NCBI RefSeq assembly: GCF_003641185.1
Contig: NZ_CP032757.1
Span: 930,001 to 994,000, forward strand
Source of the DNA: Lactiplantibacillus pentosus
GTDB lineage: Bacteria > Bacillota > Bacilli > Lactobacillales > Lactobacillaceae
Length of the DNA stretch: 64,000 nucleotides
Reading direction: 5' to 3'
The notes beneath the pieces are model-generated. The model was not told the origin of the DNA. It was given only the letters and a program-made list of their open reading frames with translations, and did not search any database. The translations under genes and the position numbers were made by a program. Of the stretch, positions 53,717 to 62,557 are shown piece after piece. Numbering within the stretch: the stretch's first letter is position 1; each line of letters starts with the position of its first letter.

Positions 53717-54190
53717 TTAATCTTCATAGCCTGTCAAATCTAGCAAGAACCGTTGAATCACAGCCAGCTCTTCCGCAGAGTAATGCTCGCGTAACATCGA
53801 GACTGCCTCATGATTACGAGCCGCGTGCATCTGGTCGTGATAATGCGCTAGCTTGCGACCGCTGGGGATGAGCCGATAAAAGATCTTCTTGTGGTCGTCA
53901 GGTTGTTGGAACGACCCAATCAGGCCTTGACTCGTCAGACGCTTGGCTGCGCGGGTGATGCCACCACGAGTGACGCCCAGCGTAGTTGCCAAATCAATCC
54001 CGGTTTGCGGCCCAGCCTCTAACGCTGATAATAAGTGGAGACCAACGATTGAAATATCCGGCAACAAGCGACGCAAATTGGCTTCATTGATGTGTTGTTT
54101 GAGCCATTTTTGCTCACCAGTCGTTGAAGCACGCTTGGTTCGAATGATTTTGAGTTGTGCTAAAATCGCTTGTTCTGCGGATGTTGCCAT
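53717..54190 (-). CDS. MarR family regulator
   Basis: 157 residues. The winged helix reads LLSALEAGPQTGIDLATTLGVTRGGITRAAKRLTSQGLIGSF with wing QPDDHKKIFYRLIPSG. It lies 104 bases downstream of azoR on the same strand and has AAGGGGG upstream of ATG 54190. The azoR promoter carries a long palindrome, and a second, 14-bp palindrome precedes this gene, both plausible targets of this protein. A quinone or azo-like ligand is suggested by the azoR neighbour. Confidence 0.85.
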   Translation of the reverse strand: MATSAEQAILAQLKIIRTKRASTTGEQKWLKQHINEANLRRLLPDISIVGLHLLSALEAGPQTGIDLATTLGVTRGGITRAAKRLTSQGLIGSFQQPDDHKKIFYRLIPSGRKLAHYHDQMHAARNHEAVSMLREHYSAEELAVIQRFLLDLTGYED

Positions 54191-54251
54191 CGTTGGTTCC
54201 CCCTTATGGTCTTGCGTCAGGTTGACGATATCAATGGCTGACGGATTGTCA

Positions 54252-54265
54252 TCGTGTTAACACGA
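54252..54265. promoter_or_regulatory. Perfect 14-bp palindrome upstream of marR
   Basis: TCGTGTTAACACGA, about 60 bases before the marR start on the reverse strand and just downstream of a reverse TATAAT box (54283-54288). Candidate operator for autoregulation; unlike the azoR palindrome in sequence. Confidence 0.5.
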
Positions 54266-54294
54266 GAATTAATATTACTATTATTATACTGGTT

Positions 54295-54924
54295 TTAGAA
54301 GTCAGCGGCGAGTTTTTCCGCGGTTGCTTTGGCATTCGCAATCGTTTGGTCGCGTTGTTCTGGAAATTGGTCTAAGCCTTCAATAAAAATCGTGCGGTAA
54401 TCCTGAATGCCATATAAAGCCAGCATGTCGCGCAGGTAAGGGTCGCCAGATTCGACTTGATTGTGACCATCCGCTTGGTGGTAATAGCCACCGGCAGCTT
54501 GAATGTGGAGCGCACGCTTGTCAGTGAGCAGACCAACTGGGCCGGTTGCAGTGTATTTAAACGTTTTGCGGGCAACTGCCGTCAAATCAAGGTATTGTTT
54601 GAGTTCGGCCGGTAGAAAATGGTTATACATCGGGTTAACGAAGACCAATTTGTCTGCGGCTAAAAACTCGTCTAGCCATGCGGCGTGGCGGCTCAGCAAG
54701 TCTGCTTCAGCAGCAGTTAAGTCTTCGCCATATTTTTGTTTCCGCCAAGCCTCGAAGGTCGTATCATTCAAGGCTGGAACACCGTCTTGGTAAAGGTCAC
54801 GTGTGATGATTTCGTCGGTAGGATGGGCCTGTTGGTAGGCGGTTTTGAAACTAGCCGCGACGGTAAGCGAAGCACTCGGTACCGTGGTATGAGGATGAGC
54901 ATTGATCATTAATAATTTTGTCAT
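54295..54924 (-). CDS. azoR: FMN-dependent NADH:quinone reductase / azoreductase
   Basis: 209 residues from ATG 54924 (MTKLLMINAHPHTTVPSAS). Flavodoxin-like fold of the AzoR/Kef-F group: LLMINAHP phosphate loop, FVNPMYNHFLPAELKQYLD, RKTFKYTATGPVGLLTDKRALHIQAAGGYY. It reduces quinones or azo dyes with two electrons, detoxifying electrophiles. AAGGAG precedes the start. A consensus promoter wrapped in a perfect inverted repeat (54943-54993) controls it, and the MarR gene follows on the same strand. Confidence 0.9.
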   Translation of the reverse strand: MTKLLMINAHPHTTVPSASLTVAASFKTAYQQAHPTDEIITRDLYQDGVPALNDTTFEAWRKQKYGEDLTAAEADLLSRHAAWLDEFLAADKLVFVNPMYNHFLPAELKQYLDLTAVARKTFKYTATGPVGLLTDKRALHIQAAGGYYHQADGHNQVESGDPYLRDMLALYGIQDYRTIFIEGLDQFPEQRDQTIANAKATAEKLAADF

Positions 54925-54942
54925 TTTTAAACAGCTCCTTAA

Positions 54943-54993
54943 TTTTGTTGACAAGCAACATTATATTCTGGCGATTGTTGCTTGTCAACAAAA
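54943..54993 (-). promoter_or_regulatory. Consensus promoter within a 17-bp inverted repeat upstream of azoR
   Basis: On the reverse strand: TTGACA (54988-54983), 17-base spacer, TATAAT (54965-54960), both exact consensus. TTTTGTTGACAAGCAAC (54943-54959) and its perfect reverse complement (54977-54993) flank the spacer and include the -35 box. A strong promoter that a repressor could shut completely; the neighbouring MarR protein is the obvious candidate. Confidence 0.85.
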
Positions 54994-55299
54994 ATAGATA
55001 AAAAAAGTTCCCCACCCGCATAACGTCGGATAGGGAACTTTAAATTTTGAGAATGAAAACACCGTTGGTTAGCTGTTTGACTGTAGGAAGCGAACGAATT
55101 GCGGTATCTGTTAGTGCCGGATTAAGTCGGTGTGTTCTGTTGCGTTATGGCGAATCTACGCAACAATCCAAGCAACCATCTTGAAGCGGCAATCGAAAGC
55201 GACGTTCTACGGCATCGTGAATTTCTACTGTCAACGCAAGAGGACTCAGTAAGGTACTTGAGTTGAAATGCTGACTGGTAAGTGTGGCAGCTGCTAGGT

Positions 55300-55520
55300 C
55301 TAAAACCGTTCGAGTCACAACTTCGGTAAACAAAGCAATCGATTTATCTAAAGCCGTTCGAGTCACAACTTCGGTAAGCGAAGCAATCGATTTATCTAAA
55401 GCCGTTCGAGTCACACCTTCAGTAAACGAAGCAATCCACTTATCTAAAACAGTCCGAATCACAAGTTCAGTCAGCAAAGCACGTGATACATCTAGCGCAC
55501 TTCGAGTCCAAGGTCAGTAA
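55300..55520. repeat. 48-bp tandem repeat, about 4.6 copies
   Basis: Units at 55300-55347, 55348-55395, 55396-55443, 55444-55491 and a partial 55492-55520. Units 1 and 2 are nearly identical (CTAAARCCGTTCGAGTCACA start), later ones increasingly changed. Because 48 is a multiple of 3, both strands have open frames through it (16-residue periods), but neither frame has a good ribosome site. It lies between the azoR promoter and the 3' end of asnA. 54994-55299 before it holds no gene. Confidence 0.8.
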
Positions 55521-55582
55521 CGTCTAAGCAATCGTCACGCCTAAAGCACTCAACCGTCAAGTTAGGTGTCATCAAGCCAATC

Positions 55583-56590
55583 TTAGAGCAAGTGAATGTT
55601 ATGTGCAGCACATTGGTCGATCATTTCTTGTGGCCACAGGGCAGCTTGAACTTCGCCGACATGGGCTTTGCCGAGTAATAACATGCAGAGTCGTGATTGA
55701 CCGATCCCACCACCGATCGTGTAAGGGACTTCTTCGTTCAAGATCATTTGGTGATAAGGTAAGCTCAAACGGTCTTCGGCGTCAGCGTCTTTCAATTGTT
55801 TCTTCATGGATTCGGCGTCGACCCGAATACCCATGCTTGAGATTTCAATGGCTTGGTCTAATGGTTCGTACCAGAAGAGAATATCGCCGTTTAATTTCCA
55901 GTCATCGTAGTCAGGGGCGCGGCCGTCATGACGTTCGCCAGAGTCAAGCTTCCAACCGATTTGCATCAAGAAGACGCAACCGAACTTCTTGCAGATGGCG
56001 TTTTCGCGTTCGCGTGGCGTCATGTCTGGGTACATGTCTTCGAGTTCTTGAGTCGTCATGAAGTGGATTTCATCTGGTAAGTGGTGCACTGCTTGTGGGA
56101 ACTTGTACCAAACTTCATGTTCCATATGCTTGATGACTTTGAAGATTTGGCGAACAGTTGCCTTAAGGGTTTCAACAGTCCGTTCTTCTTTGCCGATGAC
56201 CTTTTCCCAGTCCCATTGGTCAACGTAAGCTGAATGGTAGTTGTCTAAATCTTCGTCTTTACGAATAGCGTTCATGTTCGTGTATAAGCCTTCGTGCATA
56301 TCAAAGCCGTACCGCTTGAGGGCGACCCGTTTCCATTTGGCAAGGGAGTGCACGATTTCGATTTGTTCGTCGCCCATGTCCTGCATGGTGAAGGAGACCG
56401 GTTTTTCGACCCCGTTCAAGTTATCGTTCAGACCAGTTTTCTTTTCAACGAACATTGGCGCTGAAAGGCGGGATAAGTTGAGTTGCTTCCCAAATTCATC
56501 TTGGAAAGTTTCACGGATGTAACGAATGGCCTGTTGCGTTTCTTTAACGGATAATTTAGGATCATAATCCTTTGGAATAATTAAATGCAT
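55583..56590 (-). CDS. asnA: Aspartate--ammonia ligase (asparagine synthetase A)
   Basis: 335 residues. AsnA resembles class II tRNA synthetases: [46 protein letters not shown], and the C-terminal [22 protein letters not shown]. It makes asparagine from aspartate, ammonia and ATP. AAAGGAG precedes ATG 56590. A T-box leader upstream, with an asparagine-type specifier, couples expression to uncharged tRNA-Asn. Confidence 0.97.
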   Translation of the reverse strand: MHLIIPKDYDPKLSVKETQQAIRYIRETFQDEFGKQLNLSRLSAPMFVEKKTGLNDNLNGVEKPVSFTMQDMGDEQIEIVHSLAKWKRVALKRYGFDMHEGLYTNMNAIRKDEDLDNYHSAYVDQWDWEKVIGKEERTVETLKATVRQIFKVIKHMEHEVWYKFPQAVHHLPDEIHFMTTQELEDMYPDMTPRERENAICKKFGCVFLMQIGWKLDSGERHDGRAPDYDDWKLNGDILFWYEPLDQAIEISSMGIRVDAESMKKQLKDADAEDRLSLPYHQMILNEEVPYTIGGGIGQSRLCMLLLGKAHVGEVQAALWPQEMIDQCAAHNIHLL

Positions 56591-56629
56591 GTGTGTGGTC
56601 TCCTTTAAAATAAGTTCTAATTTTGGTTA

Positions 56630-56940
56630 CAGGATAAAAGAAAAAGCCTTCCATCCCTTGAATTATCAAGGGACGAAAGACTTTTTCGCGGTACCACCCA
56701 AGTTGTTTACCTAATTGTAAACCAGCTCTAAAATAGTGTACAAACATACACCACCGATGGTAACGTACCGGTTAACGGCTAATCCTACTTTAACGAGGTT
56801 ATTTCAGTTAGCAACTAAGAAAGTGTTTTTCGGACTAGTCAAGTTCTGGTCGGGTTTCCACTCACTCCCGATTCACTGGCAGGTTGACTAATCGTACTCC
56901 TCTTTCCTCCGTTTTTATCTTGTGACATTTATATTAGCAC
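56630..56940 (-). promoter_or_regulatory. T-box leader of asnA (asparagine-responsive)
   Basis: Reverse strand. GGAGTA of the stem I loop E lies at 56900-56895, the conserved T-box GGTGGTACCGCG at 56698-56687, and a terminator of paired AAAGTCTTTC/GGAAGGCTTT arms with a T run ends near 56635. In the expected specifier position, GAAATAACC carries AAC (56800-56798), an asparagine codon, which agrees with the gene it controls. Uncharged tRNA-Asn should favour the antiterminator and switch asnA on. Confidence 0.88.
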
Positions 56941-57040
56941 GATTTTTTCATTTGTAAACCACTAAATTAAAAATAAATTAGTTAGGTCTCATAAAAACAC
57001 CATGCGAATCTCAGTCAAAACGGGATAATACCGGGCTTAA

Positions 57041-58447
57041 TTAATCGTTCAAATTATACCGTAATTTCATTTTTTCAGAACCGGCGATGACCATGTCACC
57101 CAATAATTTGGTTTGCAGCTTCATGGCTGTGTCAGCAAGCTGTTGGTTGGCAGCTTCCAAGTAAGCCGTGACGTCTTGGTGATTTGTCAAGTCAGCATCG
57201 GTGTCATTTTCAATCTTAAGGTAGGCACTCATGGCTTCCAATTCATAACTGTTACGCATATCTACGTAGAAATCGTAATCAGTATCGCCGAGGAGGGCAG
57301 TCGTACAACTTAACCAGTACATGTGGTTAAGGTTGAAAGTGCCATCTGCGTCTTTGTAACTGGCTGGGGTGTCATTGACGTTGGCATAGAATGGGACCAC
57401 CGTATTGAAGGTGTTGGCACCGAATGCGAGCCAGTGAATTCCGGCAACCGCTGCTGGGACGTTGTTACGAATTTGCAAAATGTGAACGTCGTGGTTCCGG
57501 TTGATCCCGATTGGCCGGAAGAGGGTCTTATCGGCTTCAGAGCCACTGCCATAAACGTCGTATTTCGTGTTTTCAAAGTGAGAGCTGAGCACGAATTTGA
57601 CGTCTTCGATAGAAATCTTCCGGTTCGCATGACAGATGAATGGTAAGTCTTGTTCCATTGGATCTTGTTCAACATCTGGCGTGAAGTATTTTTGACCAAA
57701 CCAAGCCCGCGGGTTGTTGTAAACCGTGTCTTTGATCGAGGCGCTACCAAAGATGTGTCGTAAGTTGACGCGGTCAAAGTCGGGATTCAAGTGATAGTCG
57801 GCAATCAGTTGTTCAAGGTCAGCTGAAGCCAGCGTATCATCCGCATTGAAGTCAAAGTCATCAATGTTCATGCGGTTAGGCGCAACCACATAGGCGTCAT
57901 CAGGAATCCGCTTAGCAGCCCAGTGATGACCACCAATGGTTTCAAGCCACCAGATTTCGTCCTTATCAGAAAAGGCGATACCGTTTGGTTCGTATGTCCC
58001 GTATTGTTCAAGCAGGCTGCCGAGGCGGGTAACCCCTTCCTTAGCGCTGTGAATGTAAGGCAAGACGAGGGTGCATAGGTCTTCTTCCCCGATTCCACCT
58101 GCAACGAATGGATCGATTCCGAGCACACGTGAATTGGTGGTGATGGTTTCAGTCGCGGACATTGCGATGTTCTCGCTGTTGATTCCGGCAGCGGGCCAAG
58201 TTCCATTGGTCAAAATCGAGTTTGGAATCGACGTGTAGCGCATTGGGTTGTCTGGCAAGTCAACTTCGACCTTACTAATGACTGATTGATAGTGACGTGG
58301 TTGGTCTTCGGGGTTAACCACGACTAATCGTTCTGGGTCAAGCGCTTCGTGACCATCATCATTCCGTGAAATAATTGTGGAGCCATCGATTGAGGCGTCT
58401 TTACCAACTAAAATCGTGGTACATGAACCTTTAATACGTTTTTCCAT
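57041..58447 (-). CDS. pepD: Dipeptidase of the C69 family
   Basis: 468 residues. N-terminal nucleophile hydrolase fold with the catalytic cysteine near the start ([27 protein letters not shown]), then [19 protein letters not shown] and [21 protein letters not shown], typical of PepD/PepDA of lactobacilli. It cleaves a broad range of dipeptides in the cytoplasm. AAAGGAG lies upstream of ATG 58447. It is on the same strand as asnA but separated by the T-box leader. Confidence 0.93.
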   Translation of the reverse strand: MEKRIKGSCTTILVGKDASIDGSTIISRNDDGHEALDPERLVVVNPEDQPRHYQSVISKVEVDLPDNPMRYTSIPNSILTNGTWPAAGINSENIAMSATETITTNSRVLGIDPFVAGGIGEEDLCTLVLPYIHSAKEGVTRLGSLLEQYGTYEPNGIAFSDKDEIWWLETIGGHHWAAKRIPDDAYVVAPNRMNIDDFDFNADDTLASADLEQLIADYHLNPDFDRVNLRHIFGSASIKDTVYNNPRAWFGQKYFTPDVEQDPMEQDLPFICHANRKISIEDVKFVLSSHFENTKYDVYGSGSEADKTLFRPIGINRNHDVHILQIRNNVPAAVAGIHWLAFGANTFNTVVPFYANVNDTPASYKDADGTFNLNHMYWLSCTTALLGDTDYDFYVDMRNSYELEAMSAYLKIENDTDADLTNHQDVTAYLEAANQQLADTAMKLQTKLLGDMVIAGSEKMKLRYNLND

Positions 58448-58483
58448 GATATTAAAAACACTCCTTTTAAGCTATTAATATCA

Positions 58484-59743
58484 TTATACGCTTTCTGAAC
58501 TAGTCCGGATAGGACGGGCTTTTTTGAGAATGTAATTGATGCCACTGATACTAAAACCAGTGACGGCTGCAATTTCACGATAGGTCTTGCCCCGAGCCCG
58601 TAGTTGATGGACCTGCGCGTAACTGGCGCGGTGCTCATTGGTGTCATCCTGCGAGGCTGGTTCAGTTGTTGATTCAGGATGCGAGGCTTGCAGTGGCACA
58701 ATCGTCGAGAGTGGTTTCGGTGTCGCGGTAATTTGAACGGGTTGATGACTGAGTTCGGCGAGCTTAACTAGCATTAGTTCAGTTGTCTGAACATCCCAAA
58801 TCGCATTGTGTTGATGGGGATTAGTGATGCTGAATAGGGCCGCCAAGCCGTTCAATGGTAAGTCGTGGTTGCCACTCTTGTGATTGCCGCGATTGATGAG
58901 CATGTTGGTATAAGCTTGGGCATCGAAAATGACGACGGGTTGTTGGACCAGTTCTTGCTCAGACGTGGTCAGTTGTGCATAATACTCGCTTAATAACAGG
59001 CGAATATGCTTGATGTCCTGGGTCTGATCCCAGAAGACTAATGGCAGTTGGGGTTGAATGACTTGTTGAATAAATGCTTTGAGTACCGTGAGTGGGGCGC
59101 CTTGGGCTTCGTAGGCGACCATCGTTAGCCCAGTCTCGGCTAAACCCGCTAATTTTTTGTCAGGTAAAAAATTGGGGTTGTCGAAATAGCGATTGAAAAA
59201 GGGCGCGGTCTGGTGGTGCTGACTGAAACCGATGGCACTAAGTTGGAAAATACTGGCATGAGTCCCGGCAGTATCCTGAACCCGCCAGCTGATGGCCTTA
59301 GACGACCCGCTTTTGCGAAAGAGCGTGCCAAACTCGCAATCAATGACGATATAGCTGGTGGGGGCTTCAGACAATGGTGAAGCAGCGGGCAACATTTGGG
59401 GGATCGAGGCTGCAGCCTCAGCACTACCGACTGGTTCGTTGGGCACGAACTGGTAGCCAAGCGTCGCTAAAAACTGGCTCGTGCTTTGTTCAAGCATGTT
59501 ATTGGTCACTTTGACCACCTTTTTTTCGGTCAAGACGAGCTCCTTGGTGGCTTCAAAATCAATGTGGTAGCGTTGTTGGTCGTCGCAACTGATTGCAGTC
59601 ACGCGACCAGCACTCGCATATTCAGGTGCCAGGACCAGCTGATGGTTCTTTTGGATCCGATAGACTGGATGGTCAACGAAATAGAGACAGTTCAGATTGT
59701 TGGAAATTTTGCGTTCGAGTAGAGTTAGATTAGTTGGCATCAT
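58484..59743 (-). CDS. DEDD-type exonuclease domain fused to a C-terminal HTH
   Basis: 419 residues from ATG 59743, with GAGGAG 8 bases upstream. Residues ~150-345 form an RNase H-like 3'-5' exonuclease: YIVIDCEFGT (DxE motif), YIDIKHIRLLL-type middle (QDIKHIRLLLSEYY, acidic) and HNAIWDVQTTELM (HxxxxD, fourth acidic residue). Residues ~385-410 form a resolvase-like helix-turn-helix (LRARGKTYREIAAVTGFSISGINYILKK). The N-terminal 110 residues are unrecognised. Exact nucleic-acid target unknown; the HTH suggests DNA-site or RNA-site targeting. Confidence 0.75.
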   Translation of the reverse strand: MMPTNLTLLERKISNNLNCLYFVDHPVYRIQKNHQLVLAPEYASAGRVTAISCDDQQRYHIDFEATKELVLTEKKVVKVTNNMLEQSTSQFLATLGYQFVPNEPVGSAEAAASIPQMLPAASPLSEAPTSYIVIDCEFGTLFRKSGSSKAISWRVQDTAGTHASIFQLSAIGFSQHHQTAPFFNRYFDNPNFLPDKKLAGLAETGLTMVAYEAQGAPLTVLKAFIQQVIQPQLPLVFWDQTQDIKHIRLLLSEYYAQLTTSEQELVQQPVVIFDAQAYTNMLINRGNHKSGNHDLPLNGLAALFSITNPHQHNAIWDVQTTELMLVKLAELSHQPVQITATPKPLSTIVPLQASHPESTTEPASQDDTNEHRASYAQVHQLRARGKTYREIAAVTGFSISGINYILKKARPIRTSSESV

Positions 59744-59792
59744 ATACACAGCTCCTCTGATCTAAGTATCTTCATTCTAGCTGTTTGACGTA

Positions 59793-60065
59793 CTAGCTTG
59801 CCAGTGTTTGCACTGCAGATTGGACCATAAATTTAGTAATAACAAATTGATGACGGGAATTATAGTGGCCGTATAAGGCGAGCTTTGCGTCGGGTTTTAG
59901 TTGATAAAATAGTGTTAGTGCATGGTGAACGACGATACAATTAATTGGCTTTGCGGTTGTATCGCCCACGGGTATCACTTGTAAATACAGCATAAATGGA
60001 TCTAGTTTGAGAATTTTGCTCTTATTCAAATATTTAACCGTTAAGTTTTCTGATTGAATCGTCAT
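59793..60065 (-). CDS. Hypothetical protein
   Basis: 90 residues from ATG 60065 (MTIQSENLTVKYLNKSKIL), with GAGGTGATGATA immediately upstream. It reads as a compact alpha/beta protein (FMLYLQVIPVGDTTAKPINCIVVHHALTLFYQLKPDAKLALYGHY) without membrane helices. No family recognised. The position between the exonuclease gene and the HTH gene gives no clear clue. Confidence 0.6.
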   Translation of the reverse strand: MTIQSENLTVKYLNKSKILKLDPFMLYLQVIPVGDTTAKPINCIVVHHALTLFYQLKPDAKLALYGHYNSRHQFVITKFMVQSAVQTLAS

Positions 60066-60286
60066 TATCATCACCTCACTTATTGAGTATACGAACATAC
60101 GTTCTTAAATGCAAGTAAAATCGATCCGATTGCAAAATTATTTTAAGACGACCACTATCGACCCCGGAGCAGTCGTGAAGTTTACTTGAAAAAATAATGA
60201 ATCGATAAACTCGTTGGAAAAATGCTACAAAAAATTCGCAAGTCTTGGTATGATAAAAGTTAGTGAATGAGAGGAGGCCGTGCGCC

Positions 60287-60484
60287 ATGGATCGAGGACG
60301 ACGCGTCACGTTAGAAGAGCGAATTGCAATCGTCAAGTATACGTTGGACCATGCCAACGACTATCAGGAAGCCGCCAAGCATTTCAACGTTTCATACCCC
60401 CAAGTGTATACCTGGGTACGGAAATACCGGCAACGGGGGATGGAAGGATTGGTTGATCACCGCGGCCGACCAAAACGAGACTAA
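60287..60484 (+). CDS. Small transposase-type helix-turn-helix protein
   Basis: 65 residues. The frame MDRGRRVTLEERIAIVKYTL, EAAKHFNVSYPQVYTWVRKYRQRGMEGLVDHRGRPKRD is the N-terminal HTH of IS3-type transposases (orfA) and ends without the rest of any transposase. No terminal inverted repeats or transposase remnant are visible, so this appears to be a free-standing domesticated HTH protein. GAGAGGAGG lies ten bases before ATG 60287. A terminator pair follows. Confidence 0.65.
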   Translation: MDRGRRVTLEERIAIVKYTLDHANDYQEAAKHFNVSYPQVYTWVRKYRQRGMEGLVDHRGRPKRD

Positions 60485-60521
60485 ACACAGCGTTGTACAT
60501 AGGAGCGACGGCTGTCACGAG

Positions 60522-60586
60522 GCTTAACGCCATGCGGAACGTTAAGCATATCCGAACCTTTTCCAGTGGTGGGAGAGGTTTTTTTA
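60522..60586 (+). terminator. Hairpin plus terminator after the HTH gene
   Basis: GCTTAACG (about 60522-60529) / CGTTAAGC (about 60540-60547), then a ten-pair stem AACCTTTTCC (60555-60564) / GGGAGAGGTT (60571-60580) with several G-U pairs and seven Ts. Confidence 0.7.
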
Positions 60587-60707
60587 TTTCTTTTCGTGGA
60601 TCTGGATGGTTTTGACGTATTTAGTTGGTAACGGGGCCACTTCTTGTCATGGCGTCCCATTCTCGGTAGAATGAAAGTATTAATTCCAAAAAGGAGGAGT
60701 ACCTGCG

Positions 60708-62519
60708 ATGATTGACTTAGCGGCGGCACAGCAAGTATTGAAGACAACGTTTGGGTATGATGAATTTCGTCCCGGGCAAAAAGCGGTCATTGAACAAGTG
60801 TTAGCTGGTGAAAACACGCTGGCCATCATGCCAACTGGTGGGGGTAAATCACTCTGTTATCAGATTCCGGCCCTACTATTTCAAGGTATCACGGTCGTCG
60901 TGTCACCTTTGATTTCCTTGATGAAGGACCAAGTTGACGCGTTAAATGACAACGGCATTGCCGCGACGTTTATCAATAGCTCACTTGATTTTCAAGCCAT
61001 CAATGAGCGGCTACAAGAACTACGCGCTGGTGACTATACTTTGCTTTACGTCGCACCAGAACGGTTGGACTCAGAATACTTCATTCAGGCGCTCGGGCGG
61101 CTACCGATTCAACTATTGGCAATCGACGAAGCCCACTGTATTTCCCAATGGGGACACGATTTTCGGCCGAGTTATTTAGCGTTGAGTACGGCGATCGAGC
61201 AGTTACCGACTCATCCGCAAGTGCTCGCACTGACCGCAACCGCGACCGAACAAGTGGCGGCTGACATCTGCGGTCGGTTAGCCATTGATCCGCAACATGA
61301 GGTCAATACCGGGTTTGCACGTGATAATCTCGATTTGACCGTGGTTAAGGATCAAGATACGGACCGCTATATCCTGGATTATTTAAAGGTGAACCATGGG
61401 GAAGCCGGCATCATCTATGCCAGCACCCGTAAGGAAGTCATGCGACTCACGAGCCTGCTTCAAAAACACCATATCAATGCGACGCCTTATCATGCTGGGT
61501 TGGACCCTGAAGTACGGCGGCATAATCAGGAAGATTTCTTATATGACCGTGTCGACGTGATGGTCGCGACCAACGCGTTTGGGATGGGGATCGACAAAAG
61601 CAACGTTCGGTTCGTGATTCACGCGCAGGTGCCTGGAACGCTGGAAGCTTACTATCAAGAGGCTGGGCGTGCTGGACGGGATGGCCTGCCGAGTGAAGCA
61701 ATTTTACTGTTCCGGCCCAACGACATTCAGCTGCAACATTACTTCATCGACGAATCTGAAATGGATACGGAACACCGCCATTTGGCCTATCGCAAGCTCC
61801 AAGTGATGACGCGTTATGCGAATACGCAGGGGTGTCTGCAGCAGTTTATTTTGAAATATTTCGGTGAAGACTCGGAGCCGTGCGGGCGTTGTAGCAATTG
61901 TACGGATAAACGGGAAGCTAAAGACATCACGACGGCAGCCCAACAAGTCCTGTCGTGTGTCGTGCGGCTGCACTCGCGATTCGGTAAAGGCGTCGTGGCG
62001 CAAGTCTTGACGGGTGCCAATAATCAGCGTATCCGTGAGTCTCATCTCGAAGGACTGTCAACGTACGGCTTAATGTCCGGTCAGCGCCAAAAAGCCGTCG
62101 TTGAACTGATCGACTTTTTGACTGCCAGTGGGTATTTACAAGCGGTTGGCGGGCAATATCCGACGTTAACGGTGACGGCGAGTGGCGTCGACGTGCTAAA
62201 AGGAAATACGACGGTCCACCGGAAAACGGCGCAAACCGTTCAACAGACGGTTCCTGAAAACAGTGCGTTGTTCGAACAGTTGCGGACATTGCGGCGACAA
62301 TTGGCAGAAGAACAGGGCGTTCCACCGTTCGTGATTTTCTCTGACAAAACGCTGCATTCGATGTGTGAAGTCATGCCAGAAGATGATCAGGCCTTTCTCA
62401 CCGTCAAAGGGGTCGGTGCTAGCAAGCTTGAAAAATATGGTGAGACCTTTATGGCGACGATTCGTGCAGCAGCGCACGCTGAAGCGGCAACCGAAGCTGA
62501 AACACCTGCGACGGACTAA
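60708..62519 (+). CDS. recQ: ATP-dependent DNA helicase RecQ
   Basis: 603 residues. Superfamily-2 core with GFRPGQ-type motif 0 (YDEFRPGQKAVIEQVL), Walker A MPTGGGKSLCYQIP, DEAH (AIDEAHCISQWGHDFRPSY), TATAT and QEAGRAGRDGLPS. The RecQ-C zinc cysteines are seen (QGCLQQFILKYFGE, CGRCSNC), then a winged helix and a C-terminal HRDC domain (FVIFSDKTLHSMCEVMP). It unwinds recombination intermediates. AAGGAGGAG precedes ATG 60708. The next gene starts 38 bases later and may be co-transcribed. Confidence 0.96.
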   Translation: MIDLAAAQQVLKTTFGYDEFRPGQKAVIEQVLAGENTLAIMPTGGGKSLCYQIPALLFQGITVVVSPLISLMKDQVDALNDNGIAATFINSSLDFQAINERLQELRAGDYTLLYVAPERLDSEYFIQALGRLPIQLLAIDEAHCISQWGHDFRPSYLALSTAIEQLPTHPQVLALTATATEQVAADICGRLAIDPQHEVNTGFARDNLDLTVVKDQDTDRYILDYLKVNHGEAGIIYASTRKEVMRLTSLLQKHHINATPYHAGLDPEVRRHNQEDFLYDRVDVMVATNAFGMGIDKSNVRFVIHAQVPGTLEAYYQEAGRAGRDGLPSEAILLFRPNDIQLQHYFIDESEMDTEHRHLAYRKLQVMTRYANTQGCLQQFILKYFGEDSEPCGRCSNCTDKREAKDITTAAQQVLSCVVRLHSRFGKGVVAQVLTGANNQRIRESHLEGLSTYGLMSGQRQKAVVELIDFLTASGYLQAVGGQYPTLTVTASGVDVLKGNTTVHRKTAQTVQQTVPENSALFEQLRTLRRQLAEEQGVPPFVIFSDKTLHSMCEVMPEDDQAFLTVKGVGASKLEKYGETFMATIRAAAHAEAATEAETPATD

Positions 62520-62557
62520 CGGTTGGCGTGTAATTTGAAGAGAAGGGTGACATAACG

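Noticed and set aside
55145..55477. Reverse open frame through the 48-bp repeat as a repeat protein
   Set aside because: Open frames exist on both strands simply because 48 is divisible by three; no start signals support either.
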